Shown: positions 1-7,312 of the stretch, piece by piece
How the letters are laid out: each line of letters begins with the position of its first letter
Position numbering within the stretch: the first letter of the stretch is position 1
Assembly (NCBI RefSeq): GCF_014649835.1
Contig: NZ_BMTU01000007.1
Location: 248,001-312,000, forward strand
DNA: 64,000 bases
From: Streptomyces pilosus
GTDB lineage: Bacteria; Actinomycetota; Actinomycetes; Streptomycetales; Streptomycetaceae
Direction of reading: 5' to 3'
The notes under the pieces: model-generated
Databases searched by the model: none
Seen by the model: the letters and a program-made list of their open reading frames with translations, nothing else
Told to the model about the DNA's origin: nothing
Program-made: the position numbers and the translations under genes

Positions 1-1181
1 TGGGCGTCGGCGGAGGTGGCCGGACCGGGGCCGCCGAGCTCCTCGAAGGACACCGGGTTGTCGCCGACCGCGTGCGGTCCGTCGGCCTCGTCGGGGAAGA
101 GCTGTGCGGCCAGCGCCCTGCAGTGGCCGAGGTAGGCGGCGCCCTCGGGGCCGGACGGACCGCCGATGATCCGCAGGCGGGACTTCGGCTCCGCCGCGCG
201 GATCTCCGCGAAGGCGTGCAGCAGGGAGACCAGGTCCTTGGCGGGCTCCACCCGGCCGACCCACACCAGGGTGTGCGGGTCCGCCTCCCGCGGGGACTCT
301 CCGACGTCGGCGAAGGGGGCGGGGTCCATGCCCGGGTACACCGTGCGCAGCTTGGCCCGGTCGGCACCGCAGCGCTCCTGCCAGCGGCGGGCGTGGGTGT
401 TGCCCGGTGTGATGAACGCGGCCCGGCGGTAGGTCTCGGCGGCGAGCCCGCCGTGGAAGGCGGCGAGCAGGGAGCGGACCGCGGGTGGGGAGTCGGGGCG
501 GGTGAGGTAGTGCGTGCGCAGGCGTACGCCGTACTCGGTGACCAGGAAGGGGATGCCGAAGAAGTGGTGTGCGAGCAGGGCCGGGAGGGCCGCCGCTCCC
601 CCGGCGGTGGCATGGCACAGGTCCACCGCGCCGAGCCCGTCCTCCTCGTACCAGTCGAGCGAGAGGGGGCGCAGGGCGCACTCCAGGTGTGCGGCGACGG
701 TCAGCAGATCGGGGACGCGGGCCTCCCGTGCGGCGCGTCGGGCGCCGGGCGCGCGACAGGCGCGCTCCAGGGCGCGTACGGCCGTCTCGGAGCGGAGTGC
801 GGACACCAGGCCGCCTTCGTAGCGGGCGAGTGCGGCGAGGCCGTGGACCGCGGTGGCGAAACGGTCCGCCTCCGGTGTGGCCGGGTCGTCGGCGGCGCAG
901 AGGGCGGCGGTCAGGTCGCCGTAGTGCTCCCGGAAGCGCCGGCGCGCGCGGCGGCCGAACACCACCCCGTCGTCCTCCACCGCCCACAGGGGCGCGGTGC
1001 GCACCCTGCGGACCTGGGGCGGCAGCGGCACCCAGCCGGCGTCCTCCTGGGCCTCGCCGCTGCTGAACGCGTAGACGTCGAACTCGTGGCGGTCGAGTCC
1101 GTGCACCAGACGGTCGCACCAGAGCCCTCCCTCACCGCCCACATACGGGTAGCCACTCTCCGTAAGCAGTCCGATGCGCAC
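1..1181 (-). CDS. PelF-like GT4 glycosyltransferase (partial, C-terminus outside window)
   Basis: The 393 residues present begin MRIGLLTESGYPYVGGEGGL, the opening of the DUF3492/PelF-like group of GT4 glycosyltransferases (GT-B fold). A long N-terminal Rossmann half is followed near residue 300 by the GT4 nucleotide-sugar half, with VYPGMD, then WVGRVEPAKD and a helix rich in Ala/Leu. The C-terminus runs off the left edge. The GTG start is preceded by GGAG about 16 bases upstream; no earlier in-frame start is attractive. Such enzymes transfer a nucleotide-activated sugar in exopolysaccharide or glycolipid synthesis; donor and acceptor cannot be told here. It reads away from its neighbour and is separated from it by about 190 bases. 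Confidence 0.85.
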   Translation of the reverse strand, partial: MRIGLLTESGYPYVGGEGGLWCDRLVHGLDRHEFDVYAFSSGEAQEDAGWVPLPPQVRRVRTAPLWAVEDDGVVFGRRARRRFREHYGDLTAALCAADDPATPEADRFATAVHGLAALARYEGGLVSALRSETAVRALERACRAPGARRAAREARVPDLLTVAAHLECALRPLSLDWYEEDGLGAVDLCHATAGGAAALPALLAHHFFGIPFLVTEYGVRLRTHYLTRPDSPPAVRSLLAAFHGGLAAETYRRAAFITPGNTHARRWQERCGADRAKLRTVYPGMDPAPFADVGESPREADPHTLVWVGRVEPAKDLVSLLHAFAEIRAAEPKSRLRIIGGPSGPEGAAYLGHCRALAAQLFPDEADGPHAVGDNPVSFEELGGPGPATSADA

Positions 1182-1208
1182 GTGTGCACCCCCGATCTCC
1201 CGTGTGGG

Positions 1209-1232
1209 GAGCCGCCGTTGGTCCGGCGGCTC
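1209..1232 (-). other. Hairpin in leader of the glycosyltransferase gene
   Basis: A perfect 9-bp inverted repeat (GAGCCGCCG / CGGCGGCTC, 6-base loop) lies 28 bases upstream of the GTG start of the glycosyltransferase. There is no T-run, so it is more likely a 5' leader structure than a terminator. The rest of the 1182-1373 spacer shows no gene. Confidence 0.4.
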
Positions 1233-1373
1233 ACAGCGGGACGAACGTAAGCGGAAGAGGTGGTGGCGCGACGGACGGTTGTCCATCACGCCACCAAAAG
1301 GGGTGAACGGGCGTAACTTTCCCGTGCGAGACGCGTTCGAGACGCTGGGGGTCAGCGTGCGATCAGCTGATGA

Positions 1374-2936
1374 TCAGGCGTTCGGGTAGGCCCAGGGGTT
1401 GGGGCGGCAGCTGATCCCGTCGTGTTCGAGGAACTTGGTCTGCTGCTGCATCACCGGGGCGAGGTCGCCGTTTTTGTCGCACGTGACGTGGTTGTAGCCG
1501 AGGCGGTGGCCGATCTCGTGGTTGATCAGCATCTGCCGGTAGGCGTGGATCTCGTCGCCGTAGGTCTCCGATCCCTGCGCCCACCGGTAGGCGTTGATCA
1601 TCACGCGGTCGGTGGCGGCGGAGTCGCAGGACACGTTGTCCTCGGTCGTGTCCAGGCCCGACCTGGCACACCACTCGGCGGTCGTGCGGGGACTGGCGAG
1701 GGTGATCACCCAGTCGACGCGGCCGGAGTGGACACGCTCGAAGGTGCGGGCGCCGTTGTGCGCCCAACTGCGGTCGTCGTTGAGCGTCTTGTGCACGGCG
1801 TCGGCGAAGAGCTCGCCGTCGAGGCCGAGCCCCTGCTCCACGTCCACCCGGTAGGTGATCTTCTCTCCCTTGCCGGGCGCCTTGACGATGCCGGGGACGG
1901 CGTCGAACTTCCCGGTGCCCGCCCGCGTCGCGGCGAACGGGTACGTCCTGTCCATCTTCTGCTCGTACGTCAGCGGCTCGGCGGAGGGTACGACGGGTGT
2001 CTCCCGCTCGTCCCCGCGCGAGGCGGAACCCTGCACGTCGCGGGCCTGTTCGCCGGTGGACCGGGCCTGGGCGCCGGGGGCCTCCCGTTCCTCGGTGACC
2101 TGGCCGGCCACGACGACCGCCAGCACCGTGGTGACGGCGGCGGCCGCGATGCCGGTGAACGCGCGCCCCTTGCCGCCCCTGGGCTGCGCGGGCACACCGG
2201 CCGGCGACTGGTGACCGTCGTCCGCGCCGGCGGCCGGGACGTCGTCCCGGCCGGTGACGGTGGCGCGGAGGCCGGCCGGGTGCGCGGAGTCCGGCGGGCG
2301 GGGGGCGGGGACGGGCGTGCGCGGGGTGAAGAGGTCGACGTCCTCACCGAAGGCGTCCAGGTAGTCCTGGCGCGGGCCGTGCGGGCCGTGCGGGCCCCTG
2401 GGGTCCGCCAGGGGCGCCTGCCGCTGTCTGGGGAGGGGCGCGTTCGGCCCGGCGGCCGGTCTGCCGTGTCCCGGCCCGCCCGCCGTCCGGCCGCGCACCG
2501 CGCCCCAGCCGCCCCCGGCCTCCCGCTGCTCGGGGTGCCCGCCACGGGCCTGGGCCCGGGGAACACCCTCGGCGGGGGTGCCGTCGGGCAGCCTCGGAAC
2601 ACCCCCCGACGGAGTCCCGTCGGTGAACCGCGGCACACCGTGTGCCGGAGTCCCGTCGGGCAGACGGGGGTAACCGTGCGCCGGGGTTCCCTGCGGGGCC
2701 CATCCGTCCGGCAGGCGCGGCACACCGTGCGCGGGCGTCCCGTCCGGGAAGCGCGGCGCTCCCCCGGCCGGGTCCCCGTACGGAGTCCCGTAGCCCTGGG
2801 GCCCGCCCGCGGCCGGCCGCCCGGCCTGAAGCGGTCCCTGGGCCGGCGGAGCCTGGGGCGCCCGGCCCCGGCGTGCTGCGGTGGTGTCCGCGGTGTCGCC
2901 CTTGGGGGCGGGTCCCCGACGGCTGTGGCGTCCCAC
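1374..2936 (-). CDS. DUF3152 membrane-anchored protein with metzincin-like HExxHxxGxxH motif
   Basis: 520 aa. The first ~255 residues are Pro/Gly-rich and hold at least five copies of an approximately 15-residue unit of the form R-(L/F)-P-D-G-T-P-A-x-G-V-P; one hydrophobic segment follows (about 258-278), then a charged linker and an extracellular C-terminal domain of the DUF3152 type. Near residue 470 the C-terminal domain carries HEIGHRLGYNH, which fits the HExxHxxGxxH zinc signature of metzincin proteases, with a downstream M-Q-Q-Q stretch that could provide a Met-turn. Four cysteines in the domain suggest disulfides. I infer an envelope-anchored metallopeptidase or a derived zinc fold; activity is not shown. 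The GTG start lies 8 bases downstream of the stop of the hydrolase gene, so the two are probably co-transcribed. Confidence 0.85.
   Translation of the reverse strand: MGRHSRRGPAPKGDTADTTAARRGRAPQAPPAQGPLQAGRPAAGGPQGYGTPYGDPAGGAPRFPDGTPAHGVPRLPDGWAPQGTPAHGYPRLPDGTPAHGVPRFTDGTPSGGVPRLPDGTPAEGVPRAQARGGHPEQREAGGGWGAVRGRTAGGPGHGRPAAGPNAPLPRQRQAPLADPRGPHGPHGPRQDYLDAFGEDVDLFTPRTPVPAPRPPDSAHPAGLRATVTGRDDVPAAGADDGHQSPAGVPAQPRGGKGRAFTGIAAAAVTTVLAVVVAGQVTEEREAPGAQARSTGEQARDVQGSASRGDERETPVVPSAEPLTYEQKMDRTYPFAATRAGTGKFDAVPGIVKAPGKGEKITYRVDVEQGLGLDGELFADAVHKTLNDDRSWAHNGARTFERVHSGRVDWVITLASPRTTAEWCARSGLDTTEDNVSCDSAATDRVMINAYRWAQGSETYGDEIHAYRQMLINHEIGHRLGYNHVTCDKNGDLAPVMQQQTKFLEHDGISCRPNPWAYPNA
2560..2770 (-). 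repeat. Degenerate tandem repeat in the DUF3152 gene N-terminal region
   Basis: Successive 36-45 base units encode R-x-P-D-G-T-P-A-x-G-V-P variants. The unit is preserved at protein level but drifted in DNA, which suggests selection on the peptide (a flexible cytoplasmic linker) rather than recent slippage alone. Confidence 0.6.
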
Positions 2937-2944
2937 GTCGCGCC

Positions 2945-4000
2945 TCAGCCCCTCTTGTCGTCTGCGGTGGCTCCGCCACCGGTGTCGGCGGGCGGACCCG
3001 GAGCGCCCTGCGCTCCCGGCTGCCCAGTATCCCCCTCATCGGCGGGATCCGTTGCCCGCGTGAGGAGTTCGCGGAAAGCGAGCGCCACGGTCTCGGGGTA
3101 TTCCATCATCGCCACGTGGCCCGCGTCCGGGAGGGTCACCAGCCGGGAGTCGCGGAAGGCGCGTGCCGACCGCTGCGCCATCCGGAACCCGACGAGCTGG
3201 TCCCGGCCGCCGTAGACGAGCAGCGTCGGCGCGAGCACCCGCTCCGCCTGGCGCCACAGTCCCTGCTGGCCACCCAGCGTGTACGCGCTGACGAGGCCGC
3301 GCGCGGAGCGCGCCATGGCGTCCCAGAAGTACGGCAGCCGCAGCCGCCGCTCCATCTCCTGCACGGCGTTGCGGAATCCTTCCGGCGACACCCGCGCGGG
3401 GTCTCCGTAGCAGAGCTTCAGCACCCCGCGGACCCGCTGTTCCGCCGTCCACTCCCGGGTGATGCGGGTGAACAGCAGGGCGATTCCGGGGAGCGCCAGC
3501 AGTCCCGTGGGGACGGCGGTGCGCTGCACCCGCAGTTCCGGCAGGGCCGGCGAGACGAGGGTGAGGGTGCGCACCAGGTCGGGGCGCGCGGCGGCGACAC
3601 GGGTCGCGACCGCGCCGCCCAGCGAGTTGCCGAAGAGGTGCACCGGGCCCCGGCCGGAGGACTCGAGGTAGCGGATCACCGCGCGGGCGTGCGCGGTGAC
3701 GGAGTAGTCGCCGTCGTCCGGCGGCGGGGAGTTGCCGAAGCCGGGCAGGTCCACGGCCTCGCTGTCGACGACGTCGTGCAGCAGCGGCATGAGGGCCGAC
3801 CAGTTCAGCGAGGAGCCGCCGAGTCCGTGGACGTAGAGCGCGGGGGGCAGGCCCTCGCGCGCGGGCTGCCTGGACCGCACCGAGAGCGTGACGCCGGGCA
3901 GTTCCACCGACCGGAGCCGCTCGCCCTCGGCGACCCTGACGTCCGCGCCCTCGGGCGGCACGTTGGCGGGCGGCACGGACGGCAGCTCGGGCGAAGACAT
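2945..4000 (-). CDS. Alpha/beta hydrolase
   Basis: 351 aa with a complete alpha/beta-hydrolase pattern: oxyanion strand YVHGLGGSSLNW, nucleophile elbow GNSLGG (Ser near residue 128), acid strand VYGGRDQLVG (Asp), and catalytic His in DAGHVAMMEYPE near residue 297. The C-terminal ~40 residues are Pro/Gly-rich and probably disordered. Substrate unknown; the fold also covers lipases, esterases and epoxide hydrolases. It starts with ATG and ends 8 bases before the DUF3152 gene, forming a likely two-gene operon. Confidence 0.85.
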   Translation of the reverse strand: MSSPELPSVPPANVPPEGADVRVAEGERLRSVELPGVTLSVRSRQPAREGLPPALYVHGLGGSSLNWSALMPLLHDVVDSEAVDLPGFGNSPPPDDGDYSVTAHARAVIRYLESSGRGPVHLFGNSLGGAVATRVAAARPDLVRTLTLVSPALPELRVQRTAVPTGLLALPGIALLFTRITREWTAEQRVRGVLKLCYGDPARVSPEGFRNAVQEMERRLRLPYFWDAMARSARGLVSAYTLGGQQGLWRQAERVLAPTLLVYGGRDQLVGFRMAQRSARAFRDSRLVTLPDAGHVAMMEYPETVALAFRELLTRATDPADEGDTGQPGAQGAPGPPADTGGGATADDKRG

Positions 4001-4229
4001 GCGGCAATGTTACGAGACGATCACGTACTGGTTCACGTGTTCGGCGTCACAGGGAGCCCCAGACCGGCGCGCGTCCGGGCGCGCGCCCCTGTGCACCGGC
4101 GTGCGCGCCCTGTCACGTTCCGGTCGCGGATCGCATGGCATCCGGATCGGGTGTCTCCTAGGCTCGTGGAGAGGGCACCCGTATGTGGCCCCTGCATCCC
4201 CAGGGACATCCGTAGGAAGGGAGCCCAGC

Positions 4230-4457
4230 ATGGCCGTAGACCCGACCGACCCCGAGACGTTCGCGCAGGACGAGGACGTGTCCGAGGGCCAGGAGTACGA
4301 CGTCGAGGCGCCCGAGGTGGACGCGGCGGAGCAGCAGGCCGAGGTCGCGCCGGACCGCGACGACCCGCTGACCGGCGTCGACCCGGCGCATGGCAACGAG
4401 GCCGACCTGGTGGAACAGGCCCGGGTCGTCTCCCTCGACGAGGACGACTACCGGTGA
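4230..4457 (+). CDS. Conserved acidic 75-aa protein of unknown function
   Basis: MAVDPTDPETFAQDEDV is the start; roughly one third of residues are Asp or Glu and there is no hydrophobic core, so it is probably intrinsically disordered. A good RBS (GGAAGGGAG) sits 6 bases before the ATG. The upstream 4001-4229 spacer carries its promoter and that of the divergent hydrolase. I recognise no domain. Codon use is typical of the neighbourhood, so the gene looks real. Confidence 0.75.
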   Translation: MAVDPTDPETFAQDEDVSEGQEYDVEAPEVDAAEQQAEVAPDRDDPLTGVDPAHGNEADLVEQARVVSLDEDDYR

Positions 4458-4654
4458 GGAGGACGTCTGCCGGAATACCGCCGGGCGAGAAGAGGACCAT
4501 CCCTGCCCGCTCTGACAGCTTTTGAAACCGTCGGTACGGCTTTCGCCTCCGTCCGGTCCGTGAAATTCTGCCCTCTCACCGCGCACACCACGGTTACCGA
4601 AAAGTACGATGGCGGCGCGGCTCACTCCGCACAGGGACGACATTGGGAGGCGGC

Positions 4655-5299
4655 GTGACAGCCATCGAGCAGACGGACGCGGTACGCCCGAGGGGTACAC
4701 GCCTGCCGCGCCGGGCCCGGCGGAACCAGTTGCTGGGCGCCGCCCAGGAGGTTTTCGTCGCGCAGGGCTACCACGCGGCGGCGATGGACGACATCGCCGA
4801 GCGCGCCGGTGTCAGCAAGCCGGTGCTGTACCAGCACTTCCCCGGCAAGCTCGACCTCTACCTGGCGCTGCTGGACCAGCACTGCGAGGCGCTGATCCAG
4901 TCGGTGCGCCACGCGCTGGCGTCGACGACGGACAACAAGCAGCGCGTCCGGGCGACCATGGACGCCTACTTCGCGTACGTGGAGGACGACGGCGGCGCGT
5001 TCCGCCTGGTCTTCGAGTCGGACCTGACGAACGAGCCCGCCGTGCGCGAGCGTGTCGACAAGGTGACCAACGAGTGCGCGGAGGCGATCTGCGACGTCAT
5101 CGCCGAGGACACCGGGCTGTCGCGGGCGGAGTCGATGCTGCTGGCGTCGGGCCTCGGCGGTCTCGCCCAGGTGGTGGCGCGGTCGTGGCTGCACAGCGAC
5201 CGCAGTGTGCCGCGCGACCAGGCGGTGCAGCTGCTGACCTCGCTCGCCTGGCGGGGCATCGCCGGTTTCCCGCTGCACGGGACCGACCAGCAGCACTGA
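4655..5299 (+). CDS. TetR-family transcriptional regulator
   Basis: 214 aa. The N-terminal helix-turn-helix is typical of TetR proteins: LLGAAQEVFVAQGYHAAAMDDIAERAGVSKPVLYQHFPGK-like arrangement around residues 22-62, ending in the conserved Y-x-H-F-x-x-K. The C-terminal half is an all-helical ligand and dimer domain. I chose the GTG start at 4655 because GGGAGG lies directly upstream with 4-base spacing; a TTG 12 bases earlier has no RBS. Ligand and targets cannot be read from sequence. The next gene (DUF3107) follows after 143 bases in the same direction. Confidence 0.9.
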   Translation: MTAIEQTDAVRPRGTRLPRRARRNQLLGAAQEVFVAQGYHAAAMDDIAERAGVSKPVLYQHFPGKLDLYLALLDQHCEALIQSVRHALASTTDNKQRVRATMDAYFAYVEDDGGAFRLVFESDLTNEPAVRERVDKVTNECAEAICDVIAEDTGLSRAESMLLASGLGGLAQVVARSWLHSDRSVPRDQAVQLLTSLAWRGIAGFPLHGTDQQH

Positions 5300-5442
5300 G
5301 GGACGGCGGCGGGCGTGTGTTCCCGTCGGCTGTTCGCTCCTGGCGTGGCCGGGCGCGGCATGTACGTCCCCTCACCGGGCTAATGTGTGCTGGTACGGCG
5401 CGGAAGGTCGCGCACTTCACTGACCGTCGGAGGGACATAGCC

Positions 5443-5670
5443 GTGGAGGTCAAGATCGGCGTGCAGCACGCGCCCCGCGAGATCGTTCTGGAGAGCGGTC
5501 AGAGCGCCGAGGAGGTCGAGCGTGTGGTGGCCGAGGCGCTGGCCGGCAAGTCGCAGCTGCTGAGCCTCGTGGACGAGCACGGCCGCAAGATCCTGGTCCC
5601 GGCCGACCGCCTCGCCTACGTCGAGATCGGCGAGCCGGCCCCGCGCAAGGTGGGCTTCGGCGCGCTCTAG
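5443..5670 (+). CDS. DUF3107 family protein
   Basis: 75 aa, beginning MEVKIGVQHAPREIVLESGQ. It matches the DUF3107 family, a small ubiquitous actinobacterial protein of unknown function with a short alpha/beta fold. GTG start with GGAGGG 8 bases upstream. A strong terminator hairpin follows 20 bases after the stop, so it ends its transcription unit. Confidence 0.85.
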   Translation: MEVKIGVQHAPREIVLESGQSAEEVERVVAEALAGKSQLLSLVDEHGRKILVPADRLAYVEIGEPAPRKVGFGAL

Positions 5671-5690
5671 GCGACGACCGGACAGCACGA

Positions 5691-5725
5691 GAAGGGCCCG
5701 GCGGTTCCGTACCGCCGGGCCCTTC
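5691..5725 (+). terminator. Rho-independent-type terminator hairpin
   Basis: Perfect 15-bp stem (GAAGGGCCCGGCGGT / ACCGCCGGGCCCTTC) with a 5-base loop directly after the DUF3107 gene. No U-tract, as is usual in Streptomyces. Confidence 0.85.
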
Positions 5726-5843
5726 CGCGTTCCCGCACGAGGGAACACGGGTCCCCCGCGGGGGTGGATTGGATTTCGCAGGTCAGGGGTAGTACGGGCT
5801 AGGACCGATGTGAGCAGGCCGGCCATGTGGGAGGGACCCCAGC

Positions 5844-6113
5844 ATGCTCTTGGAAGCGTTCAGCTCCGCGATCCTCGGCCTGACCCTGGCGTGGGCGGCG
5901 TACCACCGCCTGCCGCACCGTCTCCCCGCCCGCGCCCTGGTCCTGCCGACCGGTGTGGCCGGAGCGCTGTCCGGCGCCTTCGTCATGAACACCGCGCTGG
6001 ACGCCGGGAACTTCCTGACGATACTGCTCGGTGCGGTGATCGTGTCCGTGGCGTCGCTGTCGCTGCTGCTCCGCCCCGCGGGAAGACTGCGCCGCCGATC
6101 GGCGACCGCCTGA
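5844..6113 (+). CDS. Small two-TM membrane protein
   Basis: 89 aa, with hydrophobic segments at about 5-20, 33-48 and 55-78 and a basic C-terminus (RLRRRSATA), which predicts a small inner-membrane protein with a cytoplasmic tail. ATG preceded by GGGAGGG. No recognised domain. It converges with the ferritin-like gene, with 57 bases between stops. Confidence 0.75.
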   Translation: MLLEAFSSAILGLTLAWAAYHRLPHRLPARALVLPTGVAGALSGAFVMNTALDAGNFLTILLGAVIVSVASLSLLLRPAGRLRRRSATA

Positions 6114-6170
6114 CCGGTCGCCGTCGGTGGCGCCGGGGGTGATCCGGACACCGACGGGGTCCGGGACCCC

Positions 6171-6926
6171 TCAGGCGGCCAGTCCGAGCGCCGCCATCCG
6201 CTTGGTGTGCGCCTCGGTGATCCGGGAGAACATCCTGCCGACCTCGGCGAGGTCGAAGCCGTCGGCCACGCCGCCCACCAGCATCGTCGACAGCGCGTCC
6301 CGGTCCGCGACCACCCGCTGGGACTGCGAGAGCGCCTCACCCATGAGCCGCCGCGCCCACAGGGCGAGCCGCCCGCCGACGCGGGGGTCCGCGTCGATCG
6401 CCGCGCGCACCTTCTCCACGGCGAAGCCGCCGTGCCCCGTGTCGTCGAGCACGGCCAGCACCAGGGCGCGGGTGTCGGAGTCCAGCCGGGCCGCGACCTC
6501 CCGGTAGAAGTCGCTGGCGATGGAGTCGCCGACGTAGGCCTTGACCAGGCCCTCCAGCCAGTCGGAGGGGGCCGTCTGCTTGTGGAAACCGTCGTAGGCG
6601 GCGACGAAGGGCTCCATGGCGAGCGTCGGCTCCTCACCGATCCCGGCGAGCCGGTCGCGCAACCGCTCGAAGTGGTGGAACTCGGCCGAGGCCATCTTCG
6701 CCAGCTCCGCCTTGTCCGCCAGCGTGGGCGCCAGCTTGGCGTCCTCCGCGAGCCGCTCGAACGCCGCCAGTTCGCCGTACGCGAGCGCGCCGAGCAGGTC
6801 CACGACGGCGGCACGGTACTGGGGGTCGGCGGAGGCGGCCGCCCAGTCCATGGCGGCGACGCCGGTGTGTCCGGCGGTGGTGTCGGAGGTGTCCGCGGCG
6901 TTGTCAGGCTTGTCAGAGCTCGTCAT
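6171..6926 (-). CDS. Ferritin-like fold protein (MiaE-like)
   Basis: 251 aa, all-helical, with ferritin-type diiron ligand candidates in the helices: GELAAFERL near residue 50, EFHHFERLRDR near residue 82 (an E-x-x-H pair), and further Glu/Asp-rich helices toward residue 190. The arrangement recalls the tRNA-hydroxylase MiaE-like ferritin superfamily annotated in many actinomycetes. Function in Streptomyces is not established. ATG start chosen; a GTG three codons upstream is possible. It is divergent from the DEAD-box helicase with a 386-base spacer. Confidence 0.8.
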   Translation of the reverse strand: MTSSDKPDNAADTSDTTAGHTGVAAMDWAAASADPQYRAAVVDLLGALAYGELAAFERLAEDAKLAPTLADKAELAKMASAEFHHFERLRDRLAGIGEEPTLAMEPFVAAYDGFHKQTAPSDWLEGLVKAYVGDSIASDFYREVAARLDSDTRALVLAVLDDTGHGGFAVEKVRAAIDADPRVGGRLALWARRLMGEALSQSQRVVADRDALSTMLVGGVADGFDLAEVGRMFSRITEAHTKRMAALGLAA

Positions 6927-7312
6927 GAAGCGCACAATAGCCCGCTTGTCCCACACCGGAAGGTCCCGGCCGATCAGTGTGACGACGACTACGTGACGAG
7001 ATCGGCCATGGCGTGTGCGCGAATCCGGGGTATGGTGGTAAGGCGCCTGCTGAGCACTCTGACGTACTCGACGGGCCGCAAGTATGAGGATGCCCGGTCG
7101 GAGGCCCGATCGGCTCCGACCCGACAGCCTTCTCGGTCGTACGGCACAGTGCGTACGGAATCCGGAGGGACACCTCAGCGGTACGAACGCTCGAGCGTCG
7201 GCAGTGGTCCCGTGTCCTTCGGCCCCGCCCGTAAGGCAGCCGACGTCCCCGGCACGGTCCCTACACGACCCCCGCGCTCGCCTCGCACCGCGCACACAGA
7301 AGAGGCAGCATC
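6927..7312 (+). promoter_or_regulatory. Divergent spacer / long leader before the DEAD-box helicase gene
   Basis: 386 bases without a credible gene. A possible -10 box TATGGT lies at 7030-7035, which would give the helicase mRNA a leader of about 270 bases. The leader holds several short inverted repeats but nothing I can name as a riboswitch. AGAAGAGG near 7298-7305 serves as RBS for the helicase. Confidence 0.4.

Noticed and set aside
72..1250. Long plus-strand open frame opposite the glycosyltransferase
   Set aside because: The minus strand encodes a recognisable GT4 protein with good codon use; the plus frame is a GC-rich shadow without domain or RBS.
2642..4525. Open frame spanning two minus-strand genes on the plus strand
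   Set aside because: Shadow of the hydrolase and DUF3152 coding regions; no domain, no coherent start.
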